Source: Betaproteobacteria bacterium (lineage in GTDB: Bacteria > Pseudomonadota > Gammaproteobacteria > Burkholderiales > Rhodocyclaceae). From it: a stretch of DNA of 64,000 nucleotides. The notes under the pieces were generated by a model. The model saw nothing but the letters and a program-made list of their open reading frames with translations, was not told the origin of the DNA and searched no databases. A program made the translations under genes and the position numbers. Positions 7,017 through 15,134 of the stretch are shown here, piece after piece. Location of the stretch: NCBI GenBank assembly GCA_016720065.1, contig JADJXY010000002.1, positions 75,001 through 139,000 of the forward strand. Direction: 5' to 3'. How positions within the stretch are numbered: position 1 is the first letter of the stretch; every line of letters begins with the position of its first letter.

Positions 7017-9743
7017 ATGAAAAACGAAACCCGAACCACCTGCTGCTACTGCGGCGTCGGCTGCGGTGTCATCGTCGAGACCCACGACGACGTCATTAGC
7101 GGTGTGCGAGGCGACCCCGACCATCCCGCCAACTTCGGCCGCTTGTGCACCAAGGGTGCCTCCCTGCACTTGACTGCCGGCCTCGACCACCGCCTGCTGG
7201 TACCCGAGATGCGCGACCTGCGCGGCCGCCCCGGCCGCGCCATCGGCTGGGATGAGGCCCTCGACGTGGCCGCCGGGCGCTTTGCAGAAATCATCCGCGC
7301 CCACGGGCCCGACGCAGTCGCCTTCTACATCTCCGGTCAGCTCCTGACTGAGGACTATTACGTCTTCAACAAGCTGGCCAAGGGTTTGATCGGCACCAAC
7401 AACATCGATACCAATTCCCGCCTGTGCATGTCCTCGGCCGTGGCCGGCTACAAGCGTACCCTGGGGGCGGACGCTCCGCCCTGCTGCTACGAGGACGTCG
7501 CCGCAGCCGGCATGCTGTTCATTGCCGGTGCGAATCCGGCCGTGGCGCACCCCATCGTATTTCGCCGCATCGAGGATGCCAAGGCCGCCAACCCGGCCCT
7601 GCGCATCGTGGTGGCCGATCCCCGCCGTAGCGAGACTGCGGCCATGGCGGACCTTCATCTTGCCCTGCGTCCCGGAACCGACGTGGCGCTGATGAACGCC
7701 ATGCTCCACGTCCTGATCGCCGAGGATCTCATCGACCGCGACTTTATCGCCCGCAGCACCCAGGGCTTTGCCGAAGTCGAGGCCCTTGCCGCCGCCTATC
7801 CGCCGGCGGAAGCCGCGCGCATCTGTGGCCTGCGTTCCGAGGACATCGTCAAGGCCGCCCGCTGGTTCGGCCAATCAGCGGCGCCCCTGTCCCTCTACTG
7901 CCAGGGCCTCAATCAGTCGGTACATGGCACCGACAACAACGTTGCCTTGATCCATCTGCATCTGGCCACCGGCAAGATCGGCAAACCCGGCTGTGGCCCC
8001 TTCTCCCTCACGGGCCAGCCCAACGCCATGGGCGGCCGCGAAGTGGGCGGACTGGCCAATCTGCTCTCGGCGCATCGGGATCTCTCGTCGCCCCAGGATC
8101 GGGCCGAAGTCTCCGCCCTCTGGGGCGTGCCCTACGTTCCGGGCCGGCCCGGCAAGACCGCCGTCGATCTTTTCCGCGCCCTGAAGAGCGGCGAAATCAA
8201 GGCCGTCTGGATCGCCTGCACCAATCCTGCTCAATCCCTGCCTCACCAGGCCGAAGTGCGTGCCGCCCTGAGCGCTGCCGAATTCGTGGTCCTGCAGGAA
8301 GCCTACGGCAACACCGACACGGCGGCCTTCGCCGACCTGCTGCTCCCCGCCACCAGTTGGGGCGAAAAGGAGGGCACGGTGACCAATTCGGAGCGCCGCA
8401 TCTCTCGCGTTCGCGCCGCCGTCCCAGCGCCTGGCGAAGCTCGTCAAGACTGGCGCATCGCGGTGGACTTCGCACGGCGCCTGGGCGCCTGCCTCCAGCA
8501 CGACGGCGCCGACCGCCTCTTTCCCTACGCAACACCGGAAGCCATCTTCATGGAGCATCGGGAAAGCACGCGGGGTCGGGATCTCGACATCACGGGGCTT
8601 TCCTATGATCGCCTCGAGACGCAGGGGCCGCAGCAGTGGCCCTGTGCCGAAGGCGCGGCCGCCGGGCAGGCCAGGCTTTACGCCGACGGGGTCTTTGCCA
8701 CCGCAGACGGGCGCGCCCGCTTCCATCCGGTGCGTCACCGCCCGACCGCCGACATTCCTGACAGCCGTCTGCCCCTCAGCCTCCTGACCGGGCGCCTGCG
8801 CGATCACTGGCACGGCATGAGCCGGACGGGAAACGTTCCGCGGCTCTACAACCACGAGGACCAGCCGGTGCTCGCCATGCATCCCTGTGACCTGCGCCAT
8901 CGGGGTCTGGAAAGCGGCGACATCGTGCGCGTCCATAACGATCGCGGCGAAGTCCTGGTGCAGGTCGAGGAACGGGCGGGCCTTGCGAAGGGCCGGGCGT
9001 GGATGCCCATGCACTGGGGCAGCCGCTTCATGAGTTCCCCGGGGGCCAACGCCCTCATGCCTGCTTCCTGTGATCCGTTTTCCTTCCAGCCGGAACTCAA
9101 GCACGCGGCGGTGCAGGTTCACAAGGCCGACCTTCCCTACCCGCTGGCGGTGATTCGTCGCTGCGCCAATGTCCCCGAGGCCCTGGCGCTGCTGGAAAAG
9201 GTTCGGGTGCTCTTGGGGGCCTTCCCCTTCGCCACCGTCGGCCTGTACGGGCATTCCAGCGCCCTGGTGGTCTTGCGTGCGGCAACCACCTGGCCGCTGC
9301 CCGAGGCGGGTAGCCTGGCCGAGATCGACCGCCTGTTCGGACTCGAAGGCGATGAGGGCGCCATCGTCTTTTCCGATCCGCGCCGCGGTATCGCCAAGAA
9401 GGCTATCGCCGAAGGCGGCCGCCTGCTGGGCGTGCGTCTGGCCGGAGAGACTCTCGCCGTGAGCTGGCTCAAGGACGCCATGGCCGAAGATGACCTCGAC
9501 CCCGCCCTGATCCGCTTCGCCCTGGCGCCGACGCCCAAACCCCCCATGCCCGTCGTGGCGCGGGAAGTCGTGTGCAAATGCGCCGACGTCAGTGCAACAC
9601 AGATCAAGGCGGCGGCCGCCGCCGGAAGTACACTGGGGCAGATGCAGGAAACCCTCAAATGTGGAACCTTCTGTGGTTCCTGCCTGCCCGACATCAAGCG
9701 ACTGGTCGCGGAATCCGCCCAGGGGGAACCCCAGGCAGTCTGA
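7017..9743 (+). CDS. nasA: Assimilatory nitrate reductase, molybdenum catalytic subunit
   Basis: Cytoplasmic reduction of nitrate to nitrite for nitrogen assimilation. 908 aa. The N-terminal 4Fe-4S site is CCYCGVGCG (Cys9/10, 12, 16) with Cys44 in GRLCTKG. The body is a molybdopterin oxidoreductase of the NapA/NasA type, with the dinucleotide-binding domain near the C-terminal third. After it comes an extra BFD-like 2Fe-2S domain (VCKCADVS about residue 855, CGTFCGSC about residue 885), which is characteristic of NasA and would receive electrons. There is no signal peptide. The start at 7017 has a gagagaa ribosome site and follows a sigma-54 promoter by about 27 bases. Confidence 0.95.
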   Translation: MKNETRTTCCYCGVGCGVIVETHDDVISGVRGDPDHPANFGRLCTKGASLHLTAGLDHRLLVPEMRDLRGRPGRAIGWDEALDVAAGRFAEIIRAHGPDAVAFYISGQLLTEDYYVFNKLAKGLIGTNNIDTNSRLCMSSAVAGYKRTLGADAPPCCYEDVAAAGMLFIAGANPAVAHPIVFRRIEDAKAANPALRIVVADPRRSETAAMADLHLALRPGTDVALMNAMLHVLIAEDLIDRDFIARSTQGFAEVEALAAAYPPAEAARICGLRSEDIVKAARWFGQSAAPLSLYCQGLNQSVHGTDNNVALIHLHLATGKIGKPGCGPFSLTGQPNAMGGREVGGLANLLSAHRDLSSPQDRAEVSALWGVPYVPGRPGKTAVDLFRALKSGEIKAVWIACTNPAQSLPHQAEVRAALSAAEFVVLQEAYGNTDTAAFADLLLPATSWGEKEGTVTNSERRISRVRAAVPAPGEARQDWRIAVDFARRLGACLQHDGADRLFPYATPEAIFMEHRESTRGRDLDITGLSYDRLETQGPQQWPCAEGAAAGQARLYADGVFATADGRARFHPVRHRPTADIPDSRLPLSLLTGRLRDHWHGMSRTGNVPRLYNHEDQPVLAMHPCDLRHRGLESGDIVRVHNDRGEVLVQVEERAGLAKGRAWMPMHWGSRFMSSPGANALMPASCDPFSFQPELKHAAVQVHKADLPYPLAVIRRCANVPEALALLEKVRVLLGAFPFATVGLYGHSSALVVLRAATTWPLPEAGSLAEIDRLFGLEGDEGAIVFSDPRRGIAKKAIAEGGRLLGVRLAGETLAVSWLKDAMAEDDLDPALIRFALAPTPKPPMPVVAREVVCKCADVSATQIKAAAAAGSTLGQMQETLKCGTFCGSCLPDIKRLVAESAQGEPQAV

Positions 9744-9764
9744 CGCCGGCACGGAGGAGATACC

Positions 9765-10754
9765 ATGAATTTCACCCATGTCATCCGGGAGATCGGCCGT
9801 GGCGCCGAAGGCTCCCGCGATCTGGGGCGCGATGAGGCCGCCCAGCTTTATGCGGCCATCCTGGACGGAGGCGTCCCCGATCTGGAACTGGGCGCCATCA
9901 TCCTCGGGCTCAGGGTCAAGGGGGAGTCGCCGGACGAGCTGGCGGGCTTTCTTGCTGCCGCCAACGCCCGGGTCAACGCCCTGCGGGTGCCTCGGGGCCG
10001 GGTGAGGCCCGTGGTGCTGCCCAGCTACAACGGCGCGCGCAAGGAAGCCAATCTGACGCCCCTGCTGGCGCTGCTCCTCAAGCGCTTCGGCGTTCCCGTG
10101 GTCGTCCATGGCCTGCTCGAAGGTTACGGACGCGTCACCAGCGGCCACATCCTGAGGGAACTCGGCATCATGCCCTCGGCGACCCTGACCCAGGCGCAAT
10201 CTGCCCTGGACGAGCAGGGTCTGGCCTTCCTGCCCATTACCGCCCTTTGCCCCGGCCTGGCCAGTCAGCTGGCGCTGCGCGCACGCATGGGGGTGCGTAA
10301 CAGCGCCCACAGTCTGGTCAAGATGATCGATCCCTTCCGGGGCGAAGGCGTCATCGTCGCTGCCGCGACCCACCCGGCCTTCATCGACCTCATGCGTGAC
10401 ATCCTTACGGGGGAGGGCGGCCGTGCCCTCTTGCTGCGGGGCACTGAGGGGGAGCCCTACGCCAATCCCAAGCGCCGCCCGCGACTGGAATACCTCCACG
10501 ACGGCGCCTGCGACGTGCTTTTCGACGCCGAGCACGACAGCCTCAAGGCCCTGCCCGCCCTGCCCGAGAGTGCCGATGCCGCGGTGACCGCCCGCTGGAT
10601 CCGCAAGGTGCTCGACAATCACCTCCCCTTGCCGCTCCCCATCGCCAATCAACTGGCGTGCTGCCTCTACGCCAGCGGCTACGCCGAGGATTTCAACCAG
10701 GCCAAGGCCATCGTTGCGGTGGAAGGCAACGGGCTGGCCCTGGCGAACGCCTGA
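9765..10754 (+). CDS. ybiB: YbiB family DNA-binding protein (TrpD fold)
   Basis: A 329-aa protein with the fold of anthranilate phosphoribosyltransferase: an N-terminal helical domain (EAAQLYAAILDGGVPDLELGAIILGLRVKGES) and a larger domain. The glycine-rich phosphoribosyl-diphosphate loop of true TrpD is changed (LPSYNGARKEANLTP), so catalysis in tryptophan synthesis is unlikely. E. coli YbiB is known to bind nucleic acids without sequence preference. It has a good ribosome site (cggaggaga) and lies 21 bases after nasA, so it probably shares the sigma-54 transcript. Why it travels with nitrate reductase is not known to me. Confidence 0.85.
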   Translation: MNFTHVIREIGRGAEGSRDLGRDEAAQLYAAILDGGVPDLELGAIILGLRVKGESPDELAGFLAAANARVNALRVPRGRVRPVVLPSYNGARKEANLTPLLALLLKRFGVPVVVHGLLEGYGRVTSGHILRELGIMPSATLTQAQSALDEQGLAFLPITALCPGLASQLALRARMGVRNSAHSLVKMIDPFRGEGVIVAAATHPAFIDLMRDILTGEGGRALLLRGTEGEPYANPKRRPRLEYLHDGACDVLFDAEHDSLKALPALPESADAAVTARWIRKVLDNHLPLPLPIANQLACCLYASGYAEDFNQAKAIVAVEGNGLALANA

Positions 10755-10828
10755 TTTCGGTCCAAGGGCCGGGGACCGGCACAGACGGCCCTCGAGCGCC
10801 GGAAGGGCGCACCGCCATGACTCAAGGC

Positions 10829-10843
10829 GCACCGCAATGGTGC
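10829..10843 (+). promoter_or_regulatory. Candidate NtrC binding site upstream of nirB
   Basis: GCACCGCAATGGTGC is a perfect dyad GCACC-N5-GGTGC, the NtrC core, and is symmetric one base further on each side. A weaker related copy (gcaccgccatgactc) begins at about 10809. The centre is about 87 bases upstream of the predicted sigma-54 start point. Confidence 0.7.
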
Positions 10844-10897
10844 GGCGCACAATCCGGGTGTCCGGAAAAACCCTTATAAAACCGCGGCCTGCAATGT

Positions 10898-10912
10898 TGG
10901 CACGGGGATTGC
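10898..10912 (+). promoter_or_regulatory. Sigma-54 promoter of nirBD
   Basis: TGGCAC-gggga-TTGC gives the consensus -24/-12 pair with exact spacing. The predicted start is near 10923, about 123 bases before nirB, so there is room for a regulated leader. Confidence 0.85.
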
Positions 10913-10935
10913 AGTAGGACTCCCGACAGCGAACA

Positions 10936-10955
10936 GACCGCCAGCGCCGGCGGTC
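10936..10955 (+). promoter_or_regulatory. Hexaloop hairpin in the nirB leader, possible ANTAR target
   Basis: GACCGCC (10936-10942) pairs with GGCGGTC (10949-10955) around the six-base loop AGCGCC. Loops of six with A at position 1 and G at position 4 are the mark of ANTAR-binding RNAs. I find only one such hairpin here and no clear terminator with a U run, so this could be coincidence. Confidence 0.35.
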
Positions 10956-11046
10956 CGGGCCGCAAGGCTCCCAGTGGCAACGACGTCATGCGCTGAACAG
11001 ACTTGTTCCGCCCACCCCGGGCATTTGCATAGATGGAGTCGCCATA

Positions 11047-13485
11047 ATGAAAAAGCCTCGTCTCGTCATGATCGGCAACGGCATGGCCGGTGTCCGTACC
11101 GTCGAAGAGCTGTTGAAGATCGCCCCGGATCGCTACGACATCACGATCTTCGGCGCCGAGCCCCACCCCAACTACAACCGCATCCTGCTTTCGCCCGTCC
11201 TGGCCGGCGAAATGACCGTCCAGGAGATCATCCTCAACGAACTGGACTGGTACAAACAGAACGGCATCAACCTGCATGTGGGCAAGAAAGTGGTCAAGAT
11301 CGACCGGGTCAAGCGCCTGGTCGTCGCCGAAGACGGCAGCACCGAGCCCTACGAACGCCTCCTGCTCGCCACGGGCTCCAATCCCTTCATGCTGCCCGTT
11401 CCGGGCAACGACCTCCCCGGCGTCATCGGCTATCGCGACATCAAGGATACCGACGAGATGATCGAGGCCGCCAAGCTGCACAAGCACGCGGTGGTCATCG
11501 GCGGCGGCCTCCTCGGCCTGGAAGCGGCCAACGGCCTCAAGCTGCGCGGCATGGACGTGACCGTGGTGCACCTGGGATCCTGGCTCCTGGAGCGCCAGCT
11601 CGACGAGGTCGCCGGCAAGATGTTGCAGAAGTCCCTGGAAGACCGGGGCCTCAAGTTCCTGCTCGAGAAGCAGACGGAAGCCCTGATCCAGGGCGAGTCC
11701 GGCCGCGTCGCCGCGGTGCGTTTCAAGGATGGCATGCAGATTCCCGCCGATCTCGTGGTGATGGCCGCGGGTATCCGCCCCAACTATGCCCTGGCGGAAT
11801 CGGCCGGCATCTACTGCAACCGGGGCATCGTGGTGAACGACACCATGCAGACCTACGACCCCAAGATTTACGCTGTCGGTGAATGCGTCAGCCACCGCGG
11901 CATCGCCTACGGTCTGGTGGCGCCCCTCTTCGAGCAGGCCAAGGTGGCGGCCAACCATCTGGCGGGCTACGGCATCGGCCTCTACACCGGCTCCGTCACC
12001 TCCACCAAGCTCAAGGTCACCGGTATCGACCTTTTCTCCGCCGGGGACTACATGGGGGGCAAGGGCACCGAGGAGATCGTGCTCAACGACGCCGCCGGCG
12101 GCGTTTACAAGAAGCTGGTCATCAAGGAAAACAAGCTGGTGGGCGGGGTGCTCTACGGCGATACAGCCGACGGCGCGTGGTACTTCCAACTGCTGAAGGA
12201 CGGCCGCGACATCCACGATCTGCGCGACCATCTGCTGTTCGGCCAGTCCGGCGGCGGCGACGCCGGCCACCAGGGTCAGAACAAGGCCGCCCTGATGGCC
12301 GATTCCGCCGAGGTCTGCGGCTGCAACGGGGTGACCAAGGGCACCATCGTCAAGGCCATCAAGGAAAAGGGCCTGTTTACCCTGGATGAGGTCAAGAAGC
12401 ACACCAAGGCGGCTTCCTCCTGTGGATCCTGCGCGGGCCTCGTGGAGCAGATCCTGGCCTCCACCATCGGCGGTGCCTACACCCCGGCGGCCTCGGCCAA
12501 GAAGCCCATGTGCGGGTGTACCGAGCACGGCCACGACTACGTCCGGAAAGTGATCCGCGAGCAGGGGCTGACCTCCATTCCGGAAGCCATGTCCTTCCTC
12601 GAATGGAAGACCCCCAACGGCTGCGAAAAGTGCCGTCCGGCGCTCAACTACTACATGATCTCGACCTGGCCCCACGCTGCCAAGGACGATTCCCAGTCGC
12701 GCTTCATCAACGAACGGGTGCACGCCAATATTCAGAAGGACGGCACCTTCTCGGTGGTACCGCGGATGTGGGGCGGTCTCACCACCCCTGCAGAGCTGCG
12801 CGCCATCGCCGATGCTGCCGAGAAATACAACGTGCCGACGGTGAAGGTCACCGGTGGCCAGCGCATCGATCTCCTGGGGGTCAAGAAGGAAGACCTGCCC
12901 AAGATGTGGGCCGACCTCAACGCCGCCGGCATGGTTTCCGGCCACGCCTACGGCAAGTCGATCCGCACCGTGAAGACCTGCGTTGGCATGGAACACTGCC
13001 GCTTCGGCACCCAGAAGTCCATGTCCATGGGCGTCAAGCTGGAAAAGATGCTCTTCGATATGTACGCCCCCCACAAGGTCAAACTGGCCGTCTCGGGTTG
13101 CCCGCGCAACTGCGCCGAGGCCGGCATCAAGGACGTGGGCGTCATCGGCGTCGATTCCGGCTACGAGATCTATGTGGCTGGCAACGGCGGCATCAAGACC
13201 GAGGTCGCCCAGTTCCTGGTCAAGGTAAAGAGCGACGAGGAAGTGCTGGAGTATTCCGCCGCCTTCCTCCAGCTCTACCGCGAAGAGGGCCACTACCTGG
13301 ACCGTACCTGCCACTACGTGGAGCGGGTGGGCCTCGACTACATCAAGAGCAAGGTGGTCGAGGACGAAGAGAACCGCAAGGCCCTCTACGGCCGCCTGGT
13401 CGATTCCCTCAAGGATGCCAAGGATCCCTGGGCGGAACGGGTTGCCGGCAAGCAGAAAAACGAATTCGAAGTACTGGAAGCTTAA
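11047..13485 (+). CDS. nirB: NAD(P)H nitrite reductase, large subunit
   Basis: Reduces nitrite to ammonium in the cytoplasm. 812 aa. Residues 1-300 form the FAD/NAD(P)H domain (IGNGMAGVRTVEELL, LLLATGSNPF, AVVIGGGLLGLEAANGLKLRGMDVTVVHL). A BFD-like 2Fe-2S domain with Cys near 424, 426, 458 and 461 follows. The sulfite/nitrite-reductase half has the siroheme-4Fe4S ligands TCVGMEHCRFG (about 645 and 651) and SGCPRNCAEAG (about 685 and 689). It follows a sigma-54 promoter and is 10 bases before nirD. Confidence 0.96.
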   Translation: MKKPRLVMIGNGMAGVRTVEELLKIAPDRYDITIFGAEPHPNYNRILLSPVLAGEMTVQEIILNELDWYKQNGINLHVGKKVVKIDRVKRLVVAEDGSTEPYERLLLATGSNPFMLPVPGNDLPGVIGYRDIKDTDEMIEAAKLHKHAVVIGGGLLGLEAANGLKLRGMDVTVVHLGSWLLERQLDEVAGKMLQKSLEDRGLKFLLEKQTEALIQGESGRVAAVRFKDGMQIPADLVVMAAGIRPNYALAESAGIYCNRGIVVNDTMQTYDPKIYAVGECVSHRGIAYGLVAPLFEQAKVAANHLAGYGIGLYTGSVTSTKLKVTGIDLFSAGDYMGGKGTEEIVLNDAAGGVYKKLVIKENKLVGGVLYGDTADGAWYFQLLKDGRDIHDLRDHLLFGQSGGGDAGHQGQNKAALMADSAEVCGCNGVTKGTIVKAIKEKGLFTLDEVKKHTKAASSCGSCAGLVEQILASTIGGAYTPAASAKKPMCGCTEHGHDYVRKVIREQGLTSIPEAMSFLEWKTPNGCEKCRPALNYYMISTWPHAAKDDSQSRFINERVHANIQKDGTFSVVPRMWGGLTTPAELRAIADAAEKYNVPTVKVTGGQRIDLLGVKKEDLPKMWADLNAAGMVSGHAYGKSIRTVKTCVGMEHCRFGTQKSMSMGVKLEKMLFDMYAPHKVKLAVSGCPRNCAEAGIKDVGVIGVDSGYEIYVAGNGGIKTEVAQFLVKVKSDEEVLEYSAAFLQLYREEGHYLDRTCHYVERVGLDYIKSKVVEDEENRKALYGRLVDSLKDAKDPWAERVAGKQKNEFEVLEA

Positions 13486-13495
13486 GGAGAGCGCC

Positions 13496-13813
13496 ATGAG
13501 CGATTGGAAACAAGTGTGCACCCTGGAAGACATCCCCCGTCTGGGATCCCGGGTGGTGCGCCATGAAGAAGACGGCGGCGTCATCGACATCGCCATCTTT
13601 CGCACCCAGGGCGAGGTTTTTGCCCTGCGCAACAAATGCCCCCACAAGGGCGGACCGCTCTCCGAGGGCATCGTCCACGGCAAGCAGGTGACCTGTCCCC
13701 TGCACGGCTGGAAGCTCTACCTGGAAACCGGCGAAGCGGTCGCGCCCGACGTGGGCTGCGCCCGCCGTTACCCGGTCAAGGTCGAGGACGGCGTCGTCTT
13801 CATTCAATTCTGA
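13496..13813 (+). CDS. nirD: Nitrite reductase small subunit (Rieske-like)
   Basis: 105-aa partner of NirB. The Rieske-type loops are CPHKGGPLSEG and CPLHGWKLYLETG, giving two Cys and two His ligands. The start ATG at 13496 (MSDWKQVCTLEDIP) has the strong ribosome site aaggaga. The open frame extends back into nirB, but that overlap has no supporting start signal. Confidence 0.94.
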   Translation: MSDWKQVCTLEDIPRLGSRVVRHEEDGGVIDIAIFRTQGEVFALRNKCPHKGGPLSEGIVHGKQVTCPLHGWKLYLETGEAVAPDVGCARRYPVKVEDGVVFIQF

Positions 13814-13833
13814 TTCACGCGAAAGATTCCATC

Positions 13834-15048
13834 ATGGACAAGAAAGCCTTCCTCAAAGCCGGTCACACGCCCACGCTGTTCGCCGCCTTTCTCTTCTTCG
13901 ACCTCGCCTTCATGGTCTGGGTGCTGCTCGGTCCCCTGGGGGTTGCCATCGCCCAGGATCTCGGTCTTTCCCACGCCCAGAAGGGTCTGATGGTCGCCAC
14001 GCCGGTCCTGGCCGGCGCCATTCTGCGCATCTTCATGGGCATCCTGGTCGATCGCCTGTCGCCCAAGAAGGCCGCCACCATCGGCCAGTTGATCGTCATC
14101 GGCGCCCTGGCCTATGCCTGGCTGGCCGGCATCCATTCCTACGCCGAAGTCCTGATCCTCGGCTGCTTCCTGGGGGTTGCCGGCTCCTCCTTTGCCGCGG
14201 CGCTGCCCCTCGCCTCCCGCTGGTATCCGGCGGAACACCAGGGTACCGCCATGGGCATCGCCGGCGCCGGCAACTCGGGGACCGCCCTGGCCGCGCTCTT
14301 TGCCCCCGGTCTTGCCGCCATCTTCGGTTGGGGCAACGTCTTCGGTCTGGCCCTCATTCCGCTGGTCATCGTCTTCTTCATCTTCATCGCCATGGCCAAG
14401 GACGCCCCCAACCCGCCCCCGCCCAAGAAACTGGCCGAATACCTGGCCGTGCTCAAGGACAAGGACGCCTGGTGGTTCATGTTCTTCTACTCGGTGACTT
14501 TCGGTGGTTTCGTCGGACTGGCTTCTTCCCTGGTCATCTACTTCAACACTCAGTACGGGCTCGATCCCAAGATGGCCGGCTTCTTCACCGCCGCCTGCGT
14601 CTTCGCCGGCTCCCTGGTGCGTCCCATCGGCGGCAACGTGGCTGATCGCATCGGCGGCGTCAAGTCGCTGACCGGCATGTACATCCTGGCCGCCATTTTC
14701 CTCACCATCGTCAGCTTCGGCCTGCCGGAAGCCTGGATGGCCCTGCTGGTCTTCGTCTGCGCCATGCTCGCCCTGGGCATGGGTAACGGCGCCGTGTTCC
14801 AGCTGGTGCCCCAGCGCTTCAAGAAGGAAATCGGCGTCATGACCGGCCTGGTCGGCATGGCCGGCGGCGTCGGCGGCTTCTACCTGGCCTCCAGCCTGGG
14901 CTACTCCAAGCAAATGACTGGCAGCTACCAGATGGGCTTCCTCATCTTCGCCGGCCTCGCCGTCCTCGCCCTGGTCGGCCTCACCGGCGTCAAGACCCGC
15001 TGGCGGACGACCTGGGGTGCGAGCCACCTGACGACGGCGAAAATCTAG
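13834..15048 (+). CDS. MFS nitrate/nitrite transporter (NNP family), assimilatory
   Basis: 404-aa, about 12 membrane helices, nitrate-nitrite porter family. Signature regions are FFDLAFMVWVLLGPLGVAIAQDLGLS near the N-terminus, a nitrate-signature segment GIAGAGNSGTALAALFAPGLA (about 148-168) and its second copy GLVGMAGGVGGFYLASSLG (about 343-361). The start ATG at 13834 follows nirD by 20 bases, so it is part of the nirBD transcript and supplies nitrate for assimilation, beside the ABC importer further on. Such genes are variously called nasA, nrtP or narK; I leave the symbol empty. Confidence 0.92.
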   Translation: MDKKAFLKAGHTPTLFAAFLFFDLAFMVWVLLGPLGVAIAQDLGLSHAQKGLMVATPVLAGAILRIFMGILVDRLSPKKAATIGQLIVIGALAYAWLAGIHSYAEVLILGCFLGVAGSSFAAALPLASRWYPAEHQGTAMGIAGAGNSGTALAALFAPGLAAIFGWGNVFGLALIPLVIVFFIFIAMAKDAPNPPPPKKLAEYLAVLKDKDAWWFMFFYSVTFGGFVGLASSLVIYFNTQYGLDPKMAGFFTAACVFAGSLVRPIGGNVADRIGGVKSLTGMYILAAIFLTIVSFGLPEAWMALLVFVCAMLALGMGNGAVFQLVPQRFKKEIGVMTGLVGMAGGVGGFYLASSLGYSKQMTGSYQMGFLIFAGLAVLALVGLTGVKTRWRTTWGASHLTTAKI

Positions 15049-15063
15049 CGAGCAGCGAGGAGA

Positions 15064-15120
15064 GGAAGTCAGCGAGGGGTGAGGAGTAGAATCGCCACCC
15101 TTCATCCCTCGCTGACTTCC
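15064..15120. repeat. 15-bp perfect inverted repeat between transporter and kinase genes
   Basis: GGAAGTCAGCGAGGG at 15064-15078 is the reverse complement of 15106-15120, with 27 bases between. A second pair, GGTGAGGAG (15078-15086) and CTCCTCACC (15121-15129), is interleaved with it, so only one of the two stems can form at a time. No long T run follows. Confidence 0.8.
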
Positions 15121-15134
15121 CTCCTCACCGCCCC

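Noticed and set aside
10960..11046. Terminator in the nirB leader
   Set aside because: Some short GC stems (for example gggcc-gcaa-ggctc) exist, but no U run follows, so I do not call an attenuator there.
7875..13683. Very long open frames on the minus strand opposite nasA/ybiB and nirB (about 990 and 950 codons)
   Set aside because: They are shadows of high-GC coding sequence on the other strand; their translations have no recognisable domains and they cross the promoters of real genes.
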